Shown: positions 50,791 to 61,738 of the stretch, piece by piece
Position numbering within the stretch: the first letter of the stretch is position 1
Layout of the letters: every line of letters begins with the position of its first letter
Assembly (NCBI RefSeq): GCF_011193355.1
Contig: NZ_CP049780.1
Coordinates: 198,172 to 262,171 of the forward strand
From: Streptomyces sp. JB150
Lineage (GTDB): Bacteria > Actinomycetota > Actinomycetes > Streptomycetales > Streptomycetaceae
DNA length: 64,000 bases
Reading direction: 5' to 3'
Position numbers and translations under genes: made by a program
Notes under the pieces: generated by a model
The model's database searches: none
Seen by the model: only the letters and a program-made list of their open reading frames with translations
What the model was told of the DNA's origin: nothing

Positions 50791-50843
50791 GTCAAACAGG
50801 CCGGCACGAACGCAGAGGCGGGCGGCCCCGCGGGGCTCAGCCT

Positions 50844-51058
50844 GTGAACCGTGCCGCGTCCTACGACCACGCCCGGGGCGTGTACCGGCTGGCCTACCGG
50901 GCGGCACCGCACGGTCCGCACGTCACCGGACTGTCCCTGCCGCCGGGCACCTGGCACCTCACCGCCGACGCGGCGACCGTGACGCACACGGCGCCGGGCC
51001 AGGCCTAGGTGGTGGCGGCGCCGGGCGCGGAGGTGACGGTGACGTCCGGCGCGGCTGA
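50844..51058 (+). pseudogene. Possible C-terminal remnant of a glycoside hydrolase
   Basis: 'ASYDHARGVYRLAYRAAPHG', 'VTGLSLPPGTWHLTADAATV' and, after an in-frame TAG at 51006, 'VVAAPGAEVTVTSGAAE' read like the C-terminal beta-sandwich of a secreted sugar hydrolase. No N-terminal part is present. The assignment rests on general resemblance only. Confidence 0.3.
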
Positions 51059-51152
51059 GCACCGTCGCCGCCGCGGCGGGCGACGACGGGCCGCGGTGCG
51101 CTCGGCCGTGCGGATCGCTCGGGCGCGCGGTGCGCTCGGGCGTGCGGTGCGC

Positions 51153-51812
51153 TCAGGTGCGGGGGCACTCCTTCCACGCCATGTGGTAGACGGTGCTGAT
51201 GTCGCCGTCGGTCGAGTCCATCGTCATGAAGCTGACCTTGCCCGGCGAGGCGGTGCCCGCGTTGACGCGGATCTCCGTGTTGATGTTGAAGTTGCGCTGG
51301 ACTCCGCACGGCGCCCACACCAGCTGCGCCCAGTCGGTGACGTCGGTGGCCTGCCAGTTGTCGTTGTAGGCGCCCGTCAGAGGGTGGTTCTTGAACGCCG
51401 TCTGGGACGAGCCCTGGAAGTAGTACGAGGCCCGCTGGACCGCGGTGGCGCCTGGCTGGAGCGAGGCGAAGCCCCGGTAGTCGGCGCTGGCGATGGCGTA
51501 CGTGAAGCCCTGGGGCACGTGGACGATCAGGTTGAGCTGGCAGTTCTTGCGGAACGCCGTGGGGTCGGAGTTGCCTCCGGCCTGGGCGAGGTACGCGCTG
51601 TAGGTCACCGTGAAGGCGGTGTTGTCCTCGGAGACGGCGACGGCGGCGGTGCCCGCCGGGCAGCCGGAGCCGTTGACCGTGGCGACATCGATGACGATCT
51701 TGTCCGGGGGCGGGTCGACGAACCCGGTGGCCCCGGTGGACGGGTTGTGCGCGGGCAGCGCGGCGGTGACGAGAGCGGCGACAGCGCCGGCCATGAGCAG
51801 CCCACCTGCCAT
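51153..51812 (-). CDS. Secreted DUF4360 protein
   Basis: A 219-residue exported protein. A signal peptide (about 1-20) is followed by 'PPDKIVIDVATVNGSGCPAG', 'CQLNLIVHVPQGFTYAIASA' and 'SYYFQGSSQTAFKNHPLTG', the pattern of DUF4360 proteins known as secreted, disulfide-bearing actinomycete and fungal proteins. ATG 51812 has a GGGGAG site. Function unknown. Confidence 0.88.
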   Translation of the reverse strand: MAGGLLMAGAVAALVTAALPAHNPSTGATGFVDPPPDKIVIDVATVNGSGCPAGTAAVAVSEDNTAFTVTYSAYLAQAGGNSDPTAFRKNCQLNLIVHVPQGFTYAIASADYRGFASLQPGATAVQRASYYFQGSSQTAFKNHPLTGAYNDNWQATDVTDWAQLVWAPCGVQRNFNINTEIRVNAGTASPGKVSFMTMDSTDGDISTVYHMAWKECPRT

Positions 51813-52206
51813 GGTGTCTCCCCTTCGCTGGAGTCGGTGGGGGGTGGATGCGCCCGGCCGACGGGCGGCGGGACTCCGTGAAGACCCGATGGACACGCCG
51901 TGAAGAAGCCGGGGCGGTCGCATCGTAGGAAGCCCTCCGCGACGCGCCCAGGGAGGACTCCGGCCATTCACCCCCGGCGTTTTCACACCCCGTCGGGGCA
52001 GCCGGCCAGGTGGTGGGTGGAACAGCCGCGCCCGCACGTCTCCGGCACCGACACACTGTGCCGGGCGCCCGGGCATGCCGAAGGCGGGGATTGCCCGAGA
52101 CCGCATCGTGATGGGCGGGTGCACAACCCTGTGTGGATGCCGGCCGTCTGTAGGGCGCCGGAGGGATGTCCCTTCGGCCGCATTGCGTACGGAGATTGGG
52201 GACCAG
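51813..52206. other. Divergent intergenic region
   Basis: About 390 bp between two divergently transcribed secreted-protein genes. It probably holds both promoters. No gene, repeat or operator is recognised. Confidence 0.45.
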
Positions 52207-52968
52207 GTGGGGAAGCAGTTCTGGAGAGTCGGCGTGGCCGGTGGCGCGGCGGCGGTGTTCACGGCCGTGGCCGCGGCGCCGGCCGGGGCGACCGAAGGGG
52301 GTGTCTCGTTCACCCGTGTCCAGGTGAACGACGGCAAGCCGATCGTGATCGGGGTGTCGAACGAGGTCGCGGTGCCCGCCTCCTTCCGGATGGCGACCAC
52401 TCAGGCGTGGGAGTACCCAGCGGTGTACCTGTACCGCAGCGGTGGGGACGAACTGTGGCACGCCATCGAGACGAGCGACTGCATCAAGGTCAGCGCGGGC
52501 GTCTGCGACTTCAACGAGACGATGTACTTCGACCCGAGTGTGTGGGACATGCGCAACAGTGAGGCCGGGGCCTGGAAGGTCGCGGCCCGCGTGTTCTTCA
52601 AGGGCGACGGCGGTGACACCGACGACGAGGGGCTGACGGTCCACGTCAAGCGCAACTCCCGCCTGACCGTCAACGCCTCGCCCGAACCGGTGGCCAAGGA
52701 CAGGACCATCACCGTGACCGGCAAGGTCACACGGGCCAACTGGGAGACCAGGAAGTACGCCTCGTACGGAGGCCGCCTGGTGAGCCTGCAGTTCAAGCCC
52801 TCCGGCGCCGCCTCCTACACCACGGTGAAGAAGGTGTACGCCAGCAGTTCGGGCGATCTCAGGACGACCGTGAAGGCCTCCAGGACGGGTACGTGGCGCT
52901 GGGCGTACTTCGGTAACACCACCACCGGACCGTCGACGTCGTCAGGGGACAACGTCGTGGTGAACTGA
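52207..52968 (+). CDS. Secreted calcium-binding-like hypothetical protein
   Basis: A 253-residue exported protein. GTG 52207 gives a signal peptide (about 1-30, 'GVAGGAAAVFTAVAAAPAGA') and then a beta-rich domain 'SFTRVQVNDGKPIVIGVSNE' and a second Ig-like domain 'LTVNASPEPVAKDRTITVTG'. Similar proteins are common in Streptomyces, function unknown. The upstream in-frame part has no signal features, so the GTG is preferred. Confidence 0.83.
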   Translation: MGKQFWRVGVAGGAAAVFTAVAAAPAGATEGGVSFTRVQVNDGKPIVIGVSNEVAVPASFRMATTQAWEYPAVYLYRSGGDELWHAIETSDCIKVSAGVCDFNETMYFDPSVWDMRNSEAGAWKVAARVFFKGDGGDTDDEGLTVHVKRNSRLTVNASPEPVAKDRTITVTGKVTRANWETRKYASYGGRLVSLQFKPSGAASYTTVKKVYASSSGDLRTTVKASRTGTWRWAYFGNTTTGPSTSSGDNVVVN

Positions 52969-53158
52969 CGTCCGCGTGCAGGTCTCACGGGATGACGGTC
53001 ACAGCCGTGACCAGTCCCTGAACCCCGCCGCCTCCCTCGTCAGGAGGCAGGCGGCGGGGTCGCCGACCTCGATGCCGTGGTGCGCGTCCAGTGCTTCCGG
53101 CGAAGAGGCCACTCCGTCGGCCCCCGCGGGCCCGTACGACGACGCTAGCGTCAAGGCC

Positions 53159-53767
53159 ATGATCGTATGGCTCAACGGCACCCACGGCGTGGGCAAGACA
53201 ACGACCAGTGCGCAAGTGCAGCAACTCATCCCGGACTCACGGGTGTTCGACGCCGAGAAAGTCGGCGAGACGCTCATGGACATCAAGCCGGGGCTGCCCG
53301 CGACGGACAACTTCCAGCACTGGCCGCCGTGGCGACCCCTCGTGGTCGAGACCGCCCGACGCGTCCTCGACTACACCGGCGGCACCCTGGTGATGCCCAT
53401 GACAGTCCTGGTCGAGCAGTACTGGCGCGAGATCAGCTCGGGCCTTGCCCAGCACGCCGTTCCCGTCCGGCACTTCGTCCTCCACGCCGACCAGGACACC
53501 CTCCGCGCGCGCATCGCGGGCGACACCGTTCTCGGCCCCGACTCCCCCTTCCGTCTCCAATACCTTGAGCCCTACGCCGAGGCAGCCCGCACCTGGCTGC
53601 ACGCCGAGGCCGAGGTCGTGGACACCACGCATCTCACACCTGCCCAGGCCGCCCAGCAGATCGCCGAGGCCCTGAAGGCCGACGGCAGCTTTCACGGCAT
53701 CGACGGCACGGCCGCGTTCCGGCCGGGCAGAACACTGCCCGAAGATCTCCGGGATCAGACAGGATGA
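53159..53767 (+). CDS. TmrB-like P-loop protein (tunicamycin-resistance family)
   Basis: A 202-residue ATP-binding protein. 'MIVWLNGTHGVGKTTTSAQV' holds the Walker A motif at the very start, followed by 'FDAEKVGETLMDIKP', 'TDNFQHWPPWRPLVVETARR', 'TLVMPMTVLVEQYWREI' and 'RHFVLHADQDTLRARI', all as in the tunicamycin-resistance protein TmrB of Bacillus, which binds the drug or lowers its uptake. ATG 53159 fits that start. Whether this copy gives resistance is unknown; a broader nucleotide-kinase-like role is possible. Confidence 0.85.
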   Translation: MIVWLNGTHGVGKTTTSAQVQQLIPDSRVFDAEKVGETLMDIKPGLPATDNFQHWPPWRPLVVETARRVLDYTGGTLVMPMTVLVEQYWREISSGLAQHAVPVRHFVLHADQDTLRARIAGDTVLGPDSPFRLQYLEPYAEAARTWLHAEAEVVDTTHLTPAQAAQQIAEALKADGSFHGIDGTAAFRPGRTLPEDLRDQTG

Positions 53768-53849
53768 GCGGCCACCGCACGGCGGACCAGGACCGGCGGG
53801 CCGGGGTGCGTGTGGGCCGACTGAGACTGACGGTGTGCCAGCGCTATGG

Positions 53850-56406
<2,557 letters not shown>

Positions 56407-56412
56407 GACGGC

Positions 56413-56453
56413 GTCACCGGGGGACCCGTCGTTCGCGTGGGTCCCCCGGTGAC
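56413..56453. terminator. Strong bidirectional hairpin terminator
   Basis: Perfect 15-bp stem (GTCACCGGGGGACCC with GGGTCCCCCGGTGAC) and an 11-nt loop between the convergent serine hydrolase and CE4 genes. Confidence 0.88.
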
Positions 56454-56485
56454 ACCCGGTGCGGCCCGGCCGGCCGCCGGCCCCG

Positions 56486-57223
56486 TCAGGGGGCCACGGC
56501 GCGGCCGGTCTGCGGGGAGATCCGGCCGGCGCACAGGCCCTTGCCCGCGAGGGTCCGCGCGATGCGCGGGATCGCGGCGAGCGTGTTCGCCGACCATTCG
56601 TGCATGAGCATGATCTGCCCGTTGGTCAGCCGGCCGGCGGCCTGGACGATCGCGTCGGTGCTTGCGCCGTTCCAGTCCTGCGAGTCGACGTCCCAGATGA
56701 CCTGGGTGAGGCCGTACTTCGCGGCGACGGTCCGCACGGTCGTGTTGGTCTCACCGTACGGCGGGCGGAACAGCGTCGGGGTGCCGCCGCCCGCGTTCGC
56801 GATGGCCTGCTGGGTCCGGGAGATCTCGGAGTCGATCTGCGCCTGGCCGAGCTGGGTCAGGTGCGGGTGGGTGTAGCTGTGGTTGCCGACCCACATGCCG
56901 GCGCTGACCTGGGCCCGGACCTGGGCCGGGTTGGCGGCGGCGTACTGGCCCTGGTTGAACATGGTCGCGCGCAGCCCGTTCTGCCTGAGCGCGGTCAGCA
57001 GGGCCGGGGTGTGGGTGGCGGACGGGCCGTCGTCGAAGGTGAGGGCGACGTACCCGGTGCAGGCGGCGGCCCGCTGCGGGGCCGCTGCCGCGCCGGCCGG
57101 GACGGCGCCCGCCGCGGCCGTCGCGGCGACGGCCAGCCCCACGGCCAGGGACCGGGGCGCGATGCGCCGGAGGCTCACCGGTTTCACCCGCTTGACCGAC
57201 GTCACCCGCTTCACCCGCTTCAC
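56486..57223 (-). CDS. Secreted polysaccharide deacetylase, CE4 family
   Basis: A 245-residue exported NodB-type deacetylase. After a basic, repeat-coded N-terminus and a signal peptide (about 20-50) come '[19 protein letters not shown]' (TFDDGP metal/catalytic Asp), '[13 protein letters not shown]' (H-x3-H metal ligands) and '[11 protein letters not shown]' (R-x-x-Y/F groove). Next to a xylanase it is most likely an acetylxylan esterase. GTG 57223 overlaps the xylanase stop (GTGA); the region is a 9-bp repeat with several in-frame GTG codons, so the exact start is uncertain. Confidence 0.9.
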   Translation of the reverse strand: MKRVKRVTSVKRVKPVSLRRIAPRSLAVGLAVAATAAAGAVPAGAAAAPQRAAACTGYVALTFDDGPSATHTPALLTALRQNGLRATMFNQGQYAAANPAQVRAQVSAGMWVGNHSYTHPHLTQLGQAQIDSEISRTQQAIANAGGGTPTLFRPPYGETNTTVRTVAAKYGLTQVIWDVDSQDWNGASTDAIVQAAGRLTNGQIMLMHEWSANTLAAIPRIARTLAGKGLCAGRISPQTGRAVAP

Positions 57224-57227
57224 CCGC
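57183..57227. repeat. 9-bp tandem repeat spanning the xylanase-deacetylase junction
   Basis: Five units of TTCACCCGC type (one degenerate) cover the stop of the xylanase and the first codons of the CE4 gene, encoding Arg-Val-Lys repeats at the start of CE4. It provides several alternative GTG start codons. Confidence 0.75.
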
Positions 57228-57909
57228 TCACCGTGATGCTGGAGCTGCCGCTGCTCTGGTAGCCCTCGGTGGCGAGGATCATGTAGTAGTTGAAGCTGCC
57301 CAGCCGCATGCCGGCGCGGGCCCACGCGTCGAAGTGGTTGCCGGTGGTGATGGTCCCGCCGGTCCGCTTCTGCTGCCGGACGCTCCAGTACTGGTTGAAG
57401 GTCTTGGTGCCTTCCACGGACGGGGCGTTGTACCGCGTGGTCTGGTAGATGTCGTACGTGCCGCCGTCGCTGGTGACGGTGCCCTTGTACGTGCCGGTGG
57501 GCCGGTAGGTGCCCCAGTTGTCGACGATGTAGTACTCGACGAGGGGGTTCGAGGTCCAGCCGTAGAGCGTCAGGTAGCCGTTGCCGGACGGGTAGAAGCT
57601 GCCCGAGTAGCGCACGGTCCGGCGTCCGCCGTTGCTCCAGCCCTTGCCGCCGACCCAGTTGCCGCAGTTGGTCCAGTTGCTGCGGTAGCTGCCCCCGGAG
57701 GACAGGGTCATGGAGACCGATCCGCCGCCGTCGGTCCAGAACGAGTAGTAGAACCCGTTGTGCGTGCCGGTCTGGTTGGTGGTGATCGTCGTGTCCGCGT
57801 GGGCGGTGGCGGGCACCAGCAGACCGGACGCGGTGGCGGCCACCGTCAGGGCGCCGGCCGTGCCGATGAATCCCCTGCGGCTCATGGGGCGGTCGAGAGG
57901 GTTGTCCAT
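57220..57909 (-). CDS. xlnC: Tat-exported GH11 xylanase (XlnC-type)
   Basis: A 229-residue GH11 endo-xylanase without binding module. The signal '[20 protein letters not shown]' is a twin-arginine signal, as in the Tat-dependent XlnC of Streptomyces lividans. The catalytic Glu residues are in '[10 protein letters not shown]' (nucleophile) and '[11 protein letters not shown]' (acid/base); '[13 protein letters not shown]' is the typical start. ATG 57909 has an AGGAGGAA site. It is co-translated with the CE4 deacetylase downstream. Confidence 0.95.
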   Translation of the reverse strand: MDNPLDRPMSRRGFIGTAGALTVAATASGLLVPATAHADTTITTNQTGTHNGFYYSFWTDGGGSVSMTLSSGGSYRSNWTNCGNWVGGKGWSNGGRRTVRYSGSFYPSGNGYLTLYGWTSNPLVEYYIVDNWGTYRPTGTYKGTVTSDGGTYDIYQTTRYNAPSVEGTKTFNQYWSVRQQKRTGGTITTGNHFDAWARAGMRLGSFNYYMILATEGYQSSGSSSITVSG

Positions 57910-58124
57910 TGCTTCCTCCTGGTGAGGCTCGCGGGCAGGCCGGACCGCGTCCGCACGTCCCGCGCGGCTCGGCGGGATCGGGTGGGGACGGCGCGGCCAG
58001 GGCTGCCTGAGGGAAGGCCCGCGCCGGGGGCGGCGCGGTGGAACCGGTGTGGGAGGGCTCGATCGCTGGAGAGTATGGGCCCGTCGCGGAACGCCGGTCA
58101 ATGCATCTGTTTCCGAAAGTCCAC

Positions 58125-58288
58125 CGAAAGTTCGTTGGCGATCACCGCGGGTGTCGCCCGAAACAATTCGACGTCGCGACGGTGGAGTTCCGCGACATGG
58201 CTCGATTTGATGGCACGGTGCCGGTTGACGGAGGCCCTCCGGTTCATTAGTTTGCGCGCAACGCTCGCCACTCACATCGAAACATTCG
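58125..58288. promoter_or_regulatory. Three CGAA-N2-4-TTCG boxes upstream of the xylanase
   Basis: CGAA-AG-TTCG at 58125-58134, CGAA-ACAA-TTCG at 58159-58170 and CGAA-ACA-TTCG at 58278-58288. Inverted CGAA/TTCG boxes are the known type of control site in Streptomyces xylanase promoters. They lie 215-380 bp upstream of the xylanase start, and the remaining gene-free region down to 57910 shows nothing else. Confidence 0.6.
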
Positions 58289-58344
58289 AAGCCGGTCATG
58301 CGTCGTTCCGTCGAGGCCCGGCGGGCGGCGCGCGCCGCCGTGCC

Positions 58345-58722
58345 TCACTGATCGGAGTAGCGGATGTCCCCGATGGTCCAGGCGCTGACGTCCTCGAGGG
58401 CGACGCGGTACATGCCGCCCGTGTCCGGGATGCCGACGCTCCCCTGGAGGATCCGGGCGAGATGGAAGTGGAGGTGGGTGGGGCGGCCGGAGCGCGCAGA
58501 CGCGGCGTCACCGTCCTGGGGGACGGCGAACAGGCCCGCGAAGTGGTGCAGATCCGCCGAGTCCCGCAGCACCTCTGCCACGCGCTGCTTCCACAGGGCC
58601 TCGGGCGCCAGTCGTCCTGTGATGACGGCTCCGGGGACCACCACGGTGAGGGACATCCGACTGCTGTGCTGCGACTCGACCTCCTCGGCGATGCCGAGAA
58701 GCAGATCGTCAGGATGCGACAT
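58345..58722 (-). CDS. GvpU-like hypothetical protein
   Basis: A 125-residue soluble protein: 'LLGIAEEVESQHSSRMSLTV', 'VVPGAVITGRLAPEALWKQR', 'THLHFHLARILQGSVGIPDT' and 'YRVALEDVSAWTIGDIRY'. The strand pattern and end resemble the gas-vesicle accessory protein GvpU, but no other gas vesicle genes are near. ATG 58722 is chosen over an upstream start for lack of upstream conservation. Confidence 0.65.
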   Translation of the reverse strand: MSHPDDLLLGIAEEVESQHSSRMSLTVVVPGAVITGRLAPEALWKQRVAEVLRDSADLHHFAGLFAVPQDGDAASARSGRPTHLHFHLARILQGSVGIPDTGGMYRVALEDVSAWTIGDIRYSDQ

Positions 58723-58858
58723 GCTCAGAGAGCCTAGCCCAGCGGGGCCCGTCACCGGTCCACCGGGTGCGGCGGGCGCGGACGTGTCGCCCGGCTCGCC
58801 CGCGCCGCCGCGCCGGCGAAGTGCCGTGCCCCGCCGCGGAGTTGCCTCCGGGCGGGGG

Positions 58859-59416
58859 CTAACGATCCCGTCCGCCGGCCGTGGTGACGCGGGTGACCGC
58901 CTCCAGTGTCAGAGCGCGGTCGTGGGGTGCCGGGGACAGGGCGCGGTGCAGGGTCAGGCCCTCGATGAGGGCGTCCAGCTGGCGGGCCGTGCCGGGGTCG
59001 AAGTGCTTCTCCAGATGGGCGCGGCTGCGCGCCATCCACTCCTGAGTGAGTTCCCGGTACGCGGGCCTGCGCGCGGCGAGGGTGTACAGCTCCTGGGTGA
59101 GGACCAGGTCGCGCTTGCTTCCCTCGGACAGCTCGTGGACGAGGTCGGCGACCGCCGCTCGGGCCTGGTCGCGGTCGGCCGGCGGTGCGAGGTGCGCGTC
59201 GAACAGGGCGACGATGTGGTCGGTGAAGTGACGGAACGCCTCGCGGAGCAGGTCGTCGATGCCGCTGAAGTGGTAGGTCATCGACCCCAGGGGCACACCG
59301 GCCCGCGCGGCGATCTTGCGATGGGAGACCCCGGCGACGCCCTCGTCGGCGATGAGGTCGAGGGTGGCGGCGAGGATGCGTTCTCGGCGCCGCGGGTCGG
59401 TGTGTCCGGTGGCCAT
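58859..59416 (-). CDS. TetR family transcriptional regulator
   Basis: A 185-residue TetR protein with the helix-turn-helix 'GVAGVSHRKIAARAGVPLGS' followed by 'MTYHFSGIDDLLREAFRHFT'. It lies 10 bp downstream of the acetyltransferase gene, in the same operon, whose promoter carries a 35-bp palindrome. It should therefore repress its own operon. Ligand unknown. Confidence 0.9.
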   Translation of the reverse strand: MATGHTDPRRRERILAATLDLIADEGVAGVSHRKIAARAGVPLGSMTYHFSGIDDLLREAFRHFTDHIVALFDAHLAPPADRDQARAAVADLVHELSEGSKRDLVLTQELYTLAARRPAYRELTQEWMARSRAHLEKHFDPGTARQLDALIEGLTLHRALSPAPHDRALTLEAVTRVTTAGGRDR

Positions 59417-59426
59417 GGCGGCACCC

Positions 59427-60008
59427 TCACAGCTCGCGGACCGGCCGGGCCGGGTTGCCGAGCGCGAGGACGTTCGCGGGCACGTCCTTGGTGACGACGG
59501 CGCCCGCGCCGATGACCGCGTTGTCGCCGATGGTCACTCCGGGGCACACGATCACTCCCCCGCCCAGCCAGACGTTGTCGCCGATGGTGATCGGCCGCGC
59601 GGCCTCCAGCTTGTCCCGGCGCGGCTGCGGCTCCAGGGGGTGGGTCGGGGTGAGCAGCCGGACGTTCGGGCCGATCTGGCAGTCCTCGCCGATGGTGATG
59701 GCCGCGACGTCCAGCGCGGTGAGGTGGTAGTTGACGAAGGTCCGGGCGCCGATGGTGATGTTGCTGCCGTAGTCGACGTACAGCGGCGGCCGTACGTGCG
59801 CCTCCTCGCCCAGGGAGCCGAGCAGTTCGGCGAGGAGCGGGCGGGCGGCGTCGGCGTCCTCGGCGTAGGCGGCCTGGTAGCGGGCGGCCAGGCGCACCGC
59901 GTGCTGCTGGCGGCGGGCGATCTCGGGGTCGTCAGCGATGTAGAGGTCCCCGGCGAGCATGCGCTCCAGGTTGGTGCGCGGGTCGTCCGCGAAGTGGTCC
60001 ATGGGCAT
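59427..60008 (-). CDS. Maltose/galactoside O-acetyltransferase-like protein
   Basis: A 193-residue acetyltransferase of the Maa/LacA/NodL type: 'DDPRTNLERMLAGDLYIADD', 'VRPPLYVDYGSNITIGARTF', 'VNYHLTALDVAAITIGEDCQ', and 'GDNVWLGGGVIVCPGVTIGD' show the N-terminal cap and the left-handed beta-helix repeats with the catalytic-type His region. It transfers acetyl groups from acetyl-CoA to sugars. The start ATG 60008 lies 2 bp from the 35-bp palindrome, so the palindrome overlaps the ribosome-binding region. Confidence 0.9.
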   Translation of the reverse strand: MPMDHFADDPRTNLERMLAGDLYIADDPEIARRQQHAVRLAARYQAAYAEDADAARPLLAELLGSLGEEAHVRPPLYVDYGSNITIGARTFVNYHLTALDVAAITIGEDCQIGPNVRLLTPTHPLEPQPRRDKLEAARPITIGDNVWLGGGVIVCPGVTIGDNAVIGAGAVVTKDVPANVLALGNPARPVREL

Positions 60009-60009
60009 G

Positions 60010-60044
60010 CGTACGATCGTACACTCGAAGTGTACGACCGTACG
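60010..60044. promoter_or_regulatory. 35-bp palindrome, TetR operator
   Basis: Arms CGTACGATCGTACACT and AGTGTACGACCGTACG match in 15 of 16 positions around a CGA spacer. It lies directly before the acetyltransferase-TetR operon. The length fits two overlapping TetR sites. Confidence 0.8.
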
Positions 60045-60087
60045 CTCTGAGTCGGACTCCCGGTGGCGGCTGCCGTTCAGGTGTCCG

Positions 60088-61524
60088 TCAGCTGGCCGGC
60101 CGCTGCCACAGGGCCGGGACGTTCGGCGGTTCCCAGCCCGGCTGGGCCTGGTGTGCCTGGAGGCAGCGGTAGGTGGCGCCGCCGTAGGTGACGGTGTCTC
60201 CGGGCTGGTAGACGGTGCCGGGCGTCCAGGTGCCGCCGGGGTCACCCGGATCGCCCGGGTCGCCGGGGTCGCCGGGATCCGTCGTCGTCTTGAGGGTCAG
60301 GCCGTAGTTCTGGAGCAGCGGGTTGATCGGCTGGAAGAACGTCGTGCCGCCACTGGCGCAGTTCCCCGAGCCGCCCGAGGTGACGCCCTGGGCCTGGCTG
60401 CCGGAGAGGTAGGAGCCGCCCGAGTCGCCGGGCTCGGCACAGACCGAGGTGCGGGTGACGCCGGTGATGGTGCCCTCGGGGTAGGTGACGCTGGTGTTGT
60501 GCTGCTGGACGGTGCCGCAGTGCCAGCCGGTGGTGGAGCCCGAGCGGCACACGGACGCGCCGACCGGCACCTGCGTGGACCCGGTGACCTGGACGTTCTG
60601 CCCGCCCGCGCCCTTGACGTAGGGGGTGGCGGTCCACTGGGAGTTGGTGGCCACCCAGGCCATGTCGCGGCCGGGGAAGACGGAGCCCTGGAAGGTTCCC
60701 TGTGCCACCCGGTTGTGGCCGCTGGTGCTCGCGCCGGTCCGGCCGCAGTGGCCGGCGGTCGCGAAGCCCTGCTGGGTGCCGCGGGTGACGGGGAAGCCGA
60801 TCGAGCAGCGCCCGCTGTTGTTGATGTAGTAGGCCTCGCCGCCGCGCAGGTCGTACAGCGCGCGGGGCCGGTCGGTGGTCCGCTCGATCCGGGCGAGGGA
60901 GCCATCGACACCGGCCGCGTCCAGGAGGGCGCGGGCCGCGGAGGGGCGTACCGCCTCCACGACGAGCCTGTTGGTGCGGACGTCGACGTACCAGACCGGC
61001 GCGTCGGTGGTCCCGCGCCGTTCCGCAGCCCGGTCCAGGCGGGCCTTGGCCGCGTCGAGCGTGGCGAGGGAGTGGCGTACGACCGCGGCGTGCGCGCCCA
61101 GCGCCTCGATGGCGCCGATGTCGCCGGCGTCCGTCGTCGCCACGGTGAGCGTGCGCGACTCGGCGCCGCGCACCCAGGCGCCCGCGAAGTCACCGCCGAG
61201 CGCGGCGCGCAGCCGGCCCGCGGTCGCGCCGGCCTCCGCCTCGTGCACGAGACGCCGCTGCGCCTGCCGCCGGTCCAGGCCGAGGTCGCGGGCCATGGCG
61301 CGGAGCAGGGCGGGCGGGGCGGCGTCGGTGCGCAGGGTCCGCGCGGCGGAGGCCGTGGCGGGATCGGTGGCCGACGTCACCGCCCCGGCGGCGGAAGCGG
61401 CCGGTGGGGTGGGGGCGGCGGCCTGCCCGGCGCTCGCGGAGCCGCTGAGCCCGGCCACGAGCAGGGCGGCCGTCGCCACCACGGCGGCACCCACGCCTCT
61501 GGCGCGGTGTGGTCGCTGGAGCAT
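60088..61524 (-). CDS. Streptogrisin-type secreted serine protease with chitin-binding tail
   Basis: A 478-residue preproenzyme: signal peptide (about 1-32), a long propeptide (about 50-215, 'LLRAMARDLGLDRRQAQRRL'), an S1 chymotrypsin-like protease with catalytic His in 'ATAGHCGRT', Asp in 'GRDMAWVAT' and Ser in 'EPGDSGGSYL', a Asp-Pro-Gly repeat linker (coded by 9-bp units at 60241-60280), and a C-terminal CBM5/12-type chitin-binding module (about 430-478, 'WTPGTVYQPGDTVTYGG'). This matches streptogrisin C of S. griseus. It degrades proteins, likely on chitinous surfaces. Confidence 0.94.
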   Translation of the reverse strand: MLQRPHRARGVGAAVVATAALLVAGLSGSASAGQAAAPTPPAASAAGAVTSATDPATASAARTLRTDAAPPALLRAMARDLGLDRRQAQRRLVHEAEAGATAGRLRAALGGDFAGAWVRGAESRTLTVATTDAGDIGAIEALGAHAAVVRHSLATLDAAKARLDRAAERRGTTDAPVWYVDVRTNRLVVEAVRPSAARALLDAAGVDGSLARIERTTDRPRALYDLRGGEAYYINNSGRCSIGFPVTRGTQQGFATAGHCGRTGASTSGHNRVAQGTFQGSVFPGRDMAWVATNSQWTATPYVKGAGGQNVQVTGSTQVPVGASVCRSGSTTGWHCGTVQQHNTSVTYPEGTITGVTRTSVCAEPGDSGGSYLSGSQAQGVTSGGSGNCASGGTTFFQPINPLLQNYGLTLKTTTDPGDPGDPGDPGDPGGTWTPGTVYQPGDTVTYGGATYRCLQAHQAQPGWEPPNVPALWQRPAS

Positions 61525-61738
61525 GGGGTCTCCTCGGTTCGGTTCTCGCTCGGTGGGGAGGTGCCGAAACCGTAGGGAGGGACAACGCCCCGGCAGAAGC
61601 TGTCGGTTGGCCCCCTCCCCCGCGTTATGGAAGCCGGCGTGCGGCAGGTGGGGGCCGCCGCCGTGACGAGGCCGCGCGTCCTGCGGGGCCGCGCACCGCC
61701 GTGACGAGACCGGCCCGCCCCACAGCCCCCGTCGCTCG

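Noticed and set aside
58345..58722. A gas vesicle cluster around the GvpU-like gene
   Set aside because: No GvpA, GvpF or GvpN-like gene is present in the neighbourhood.
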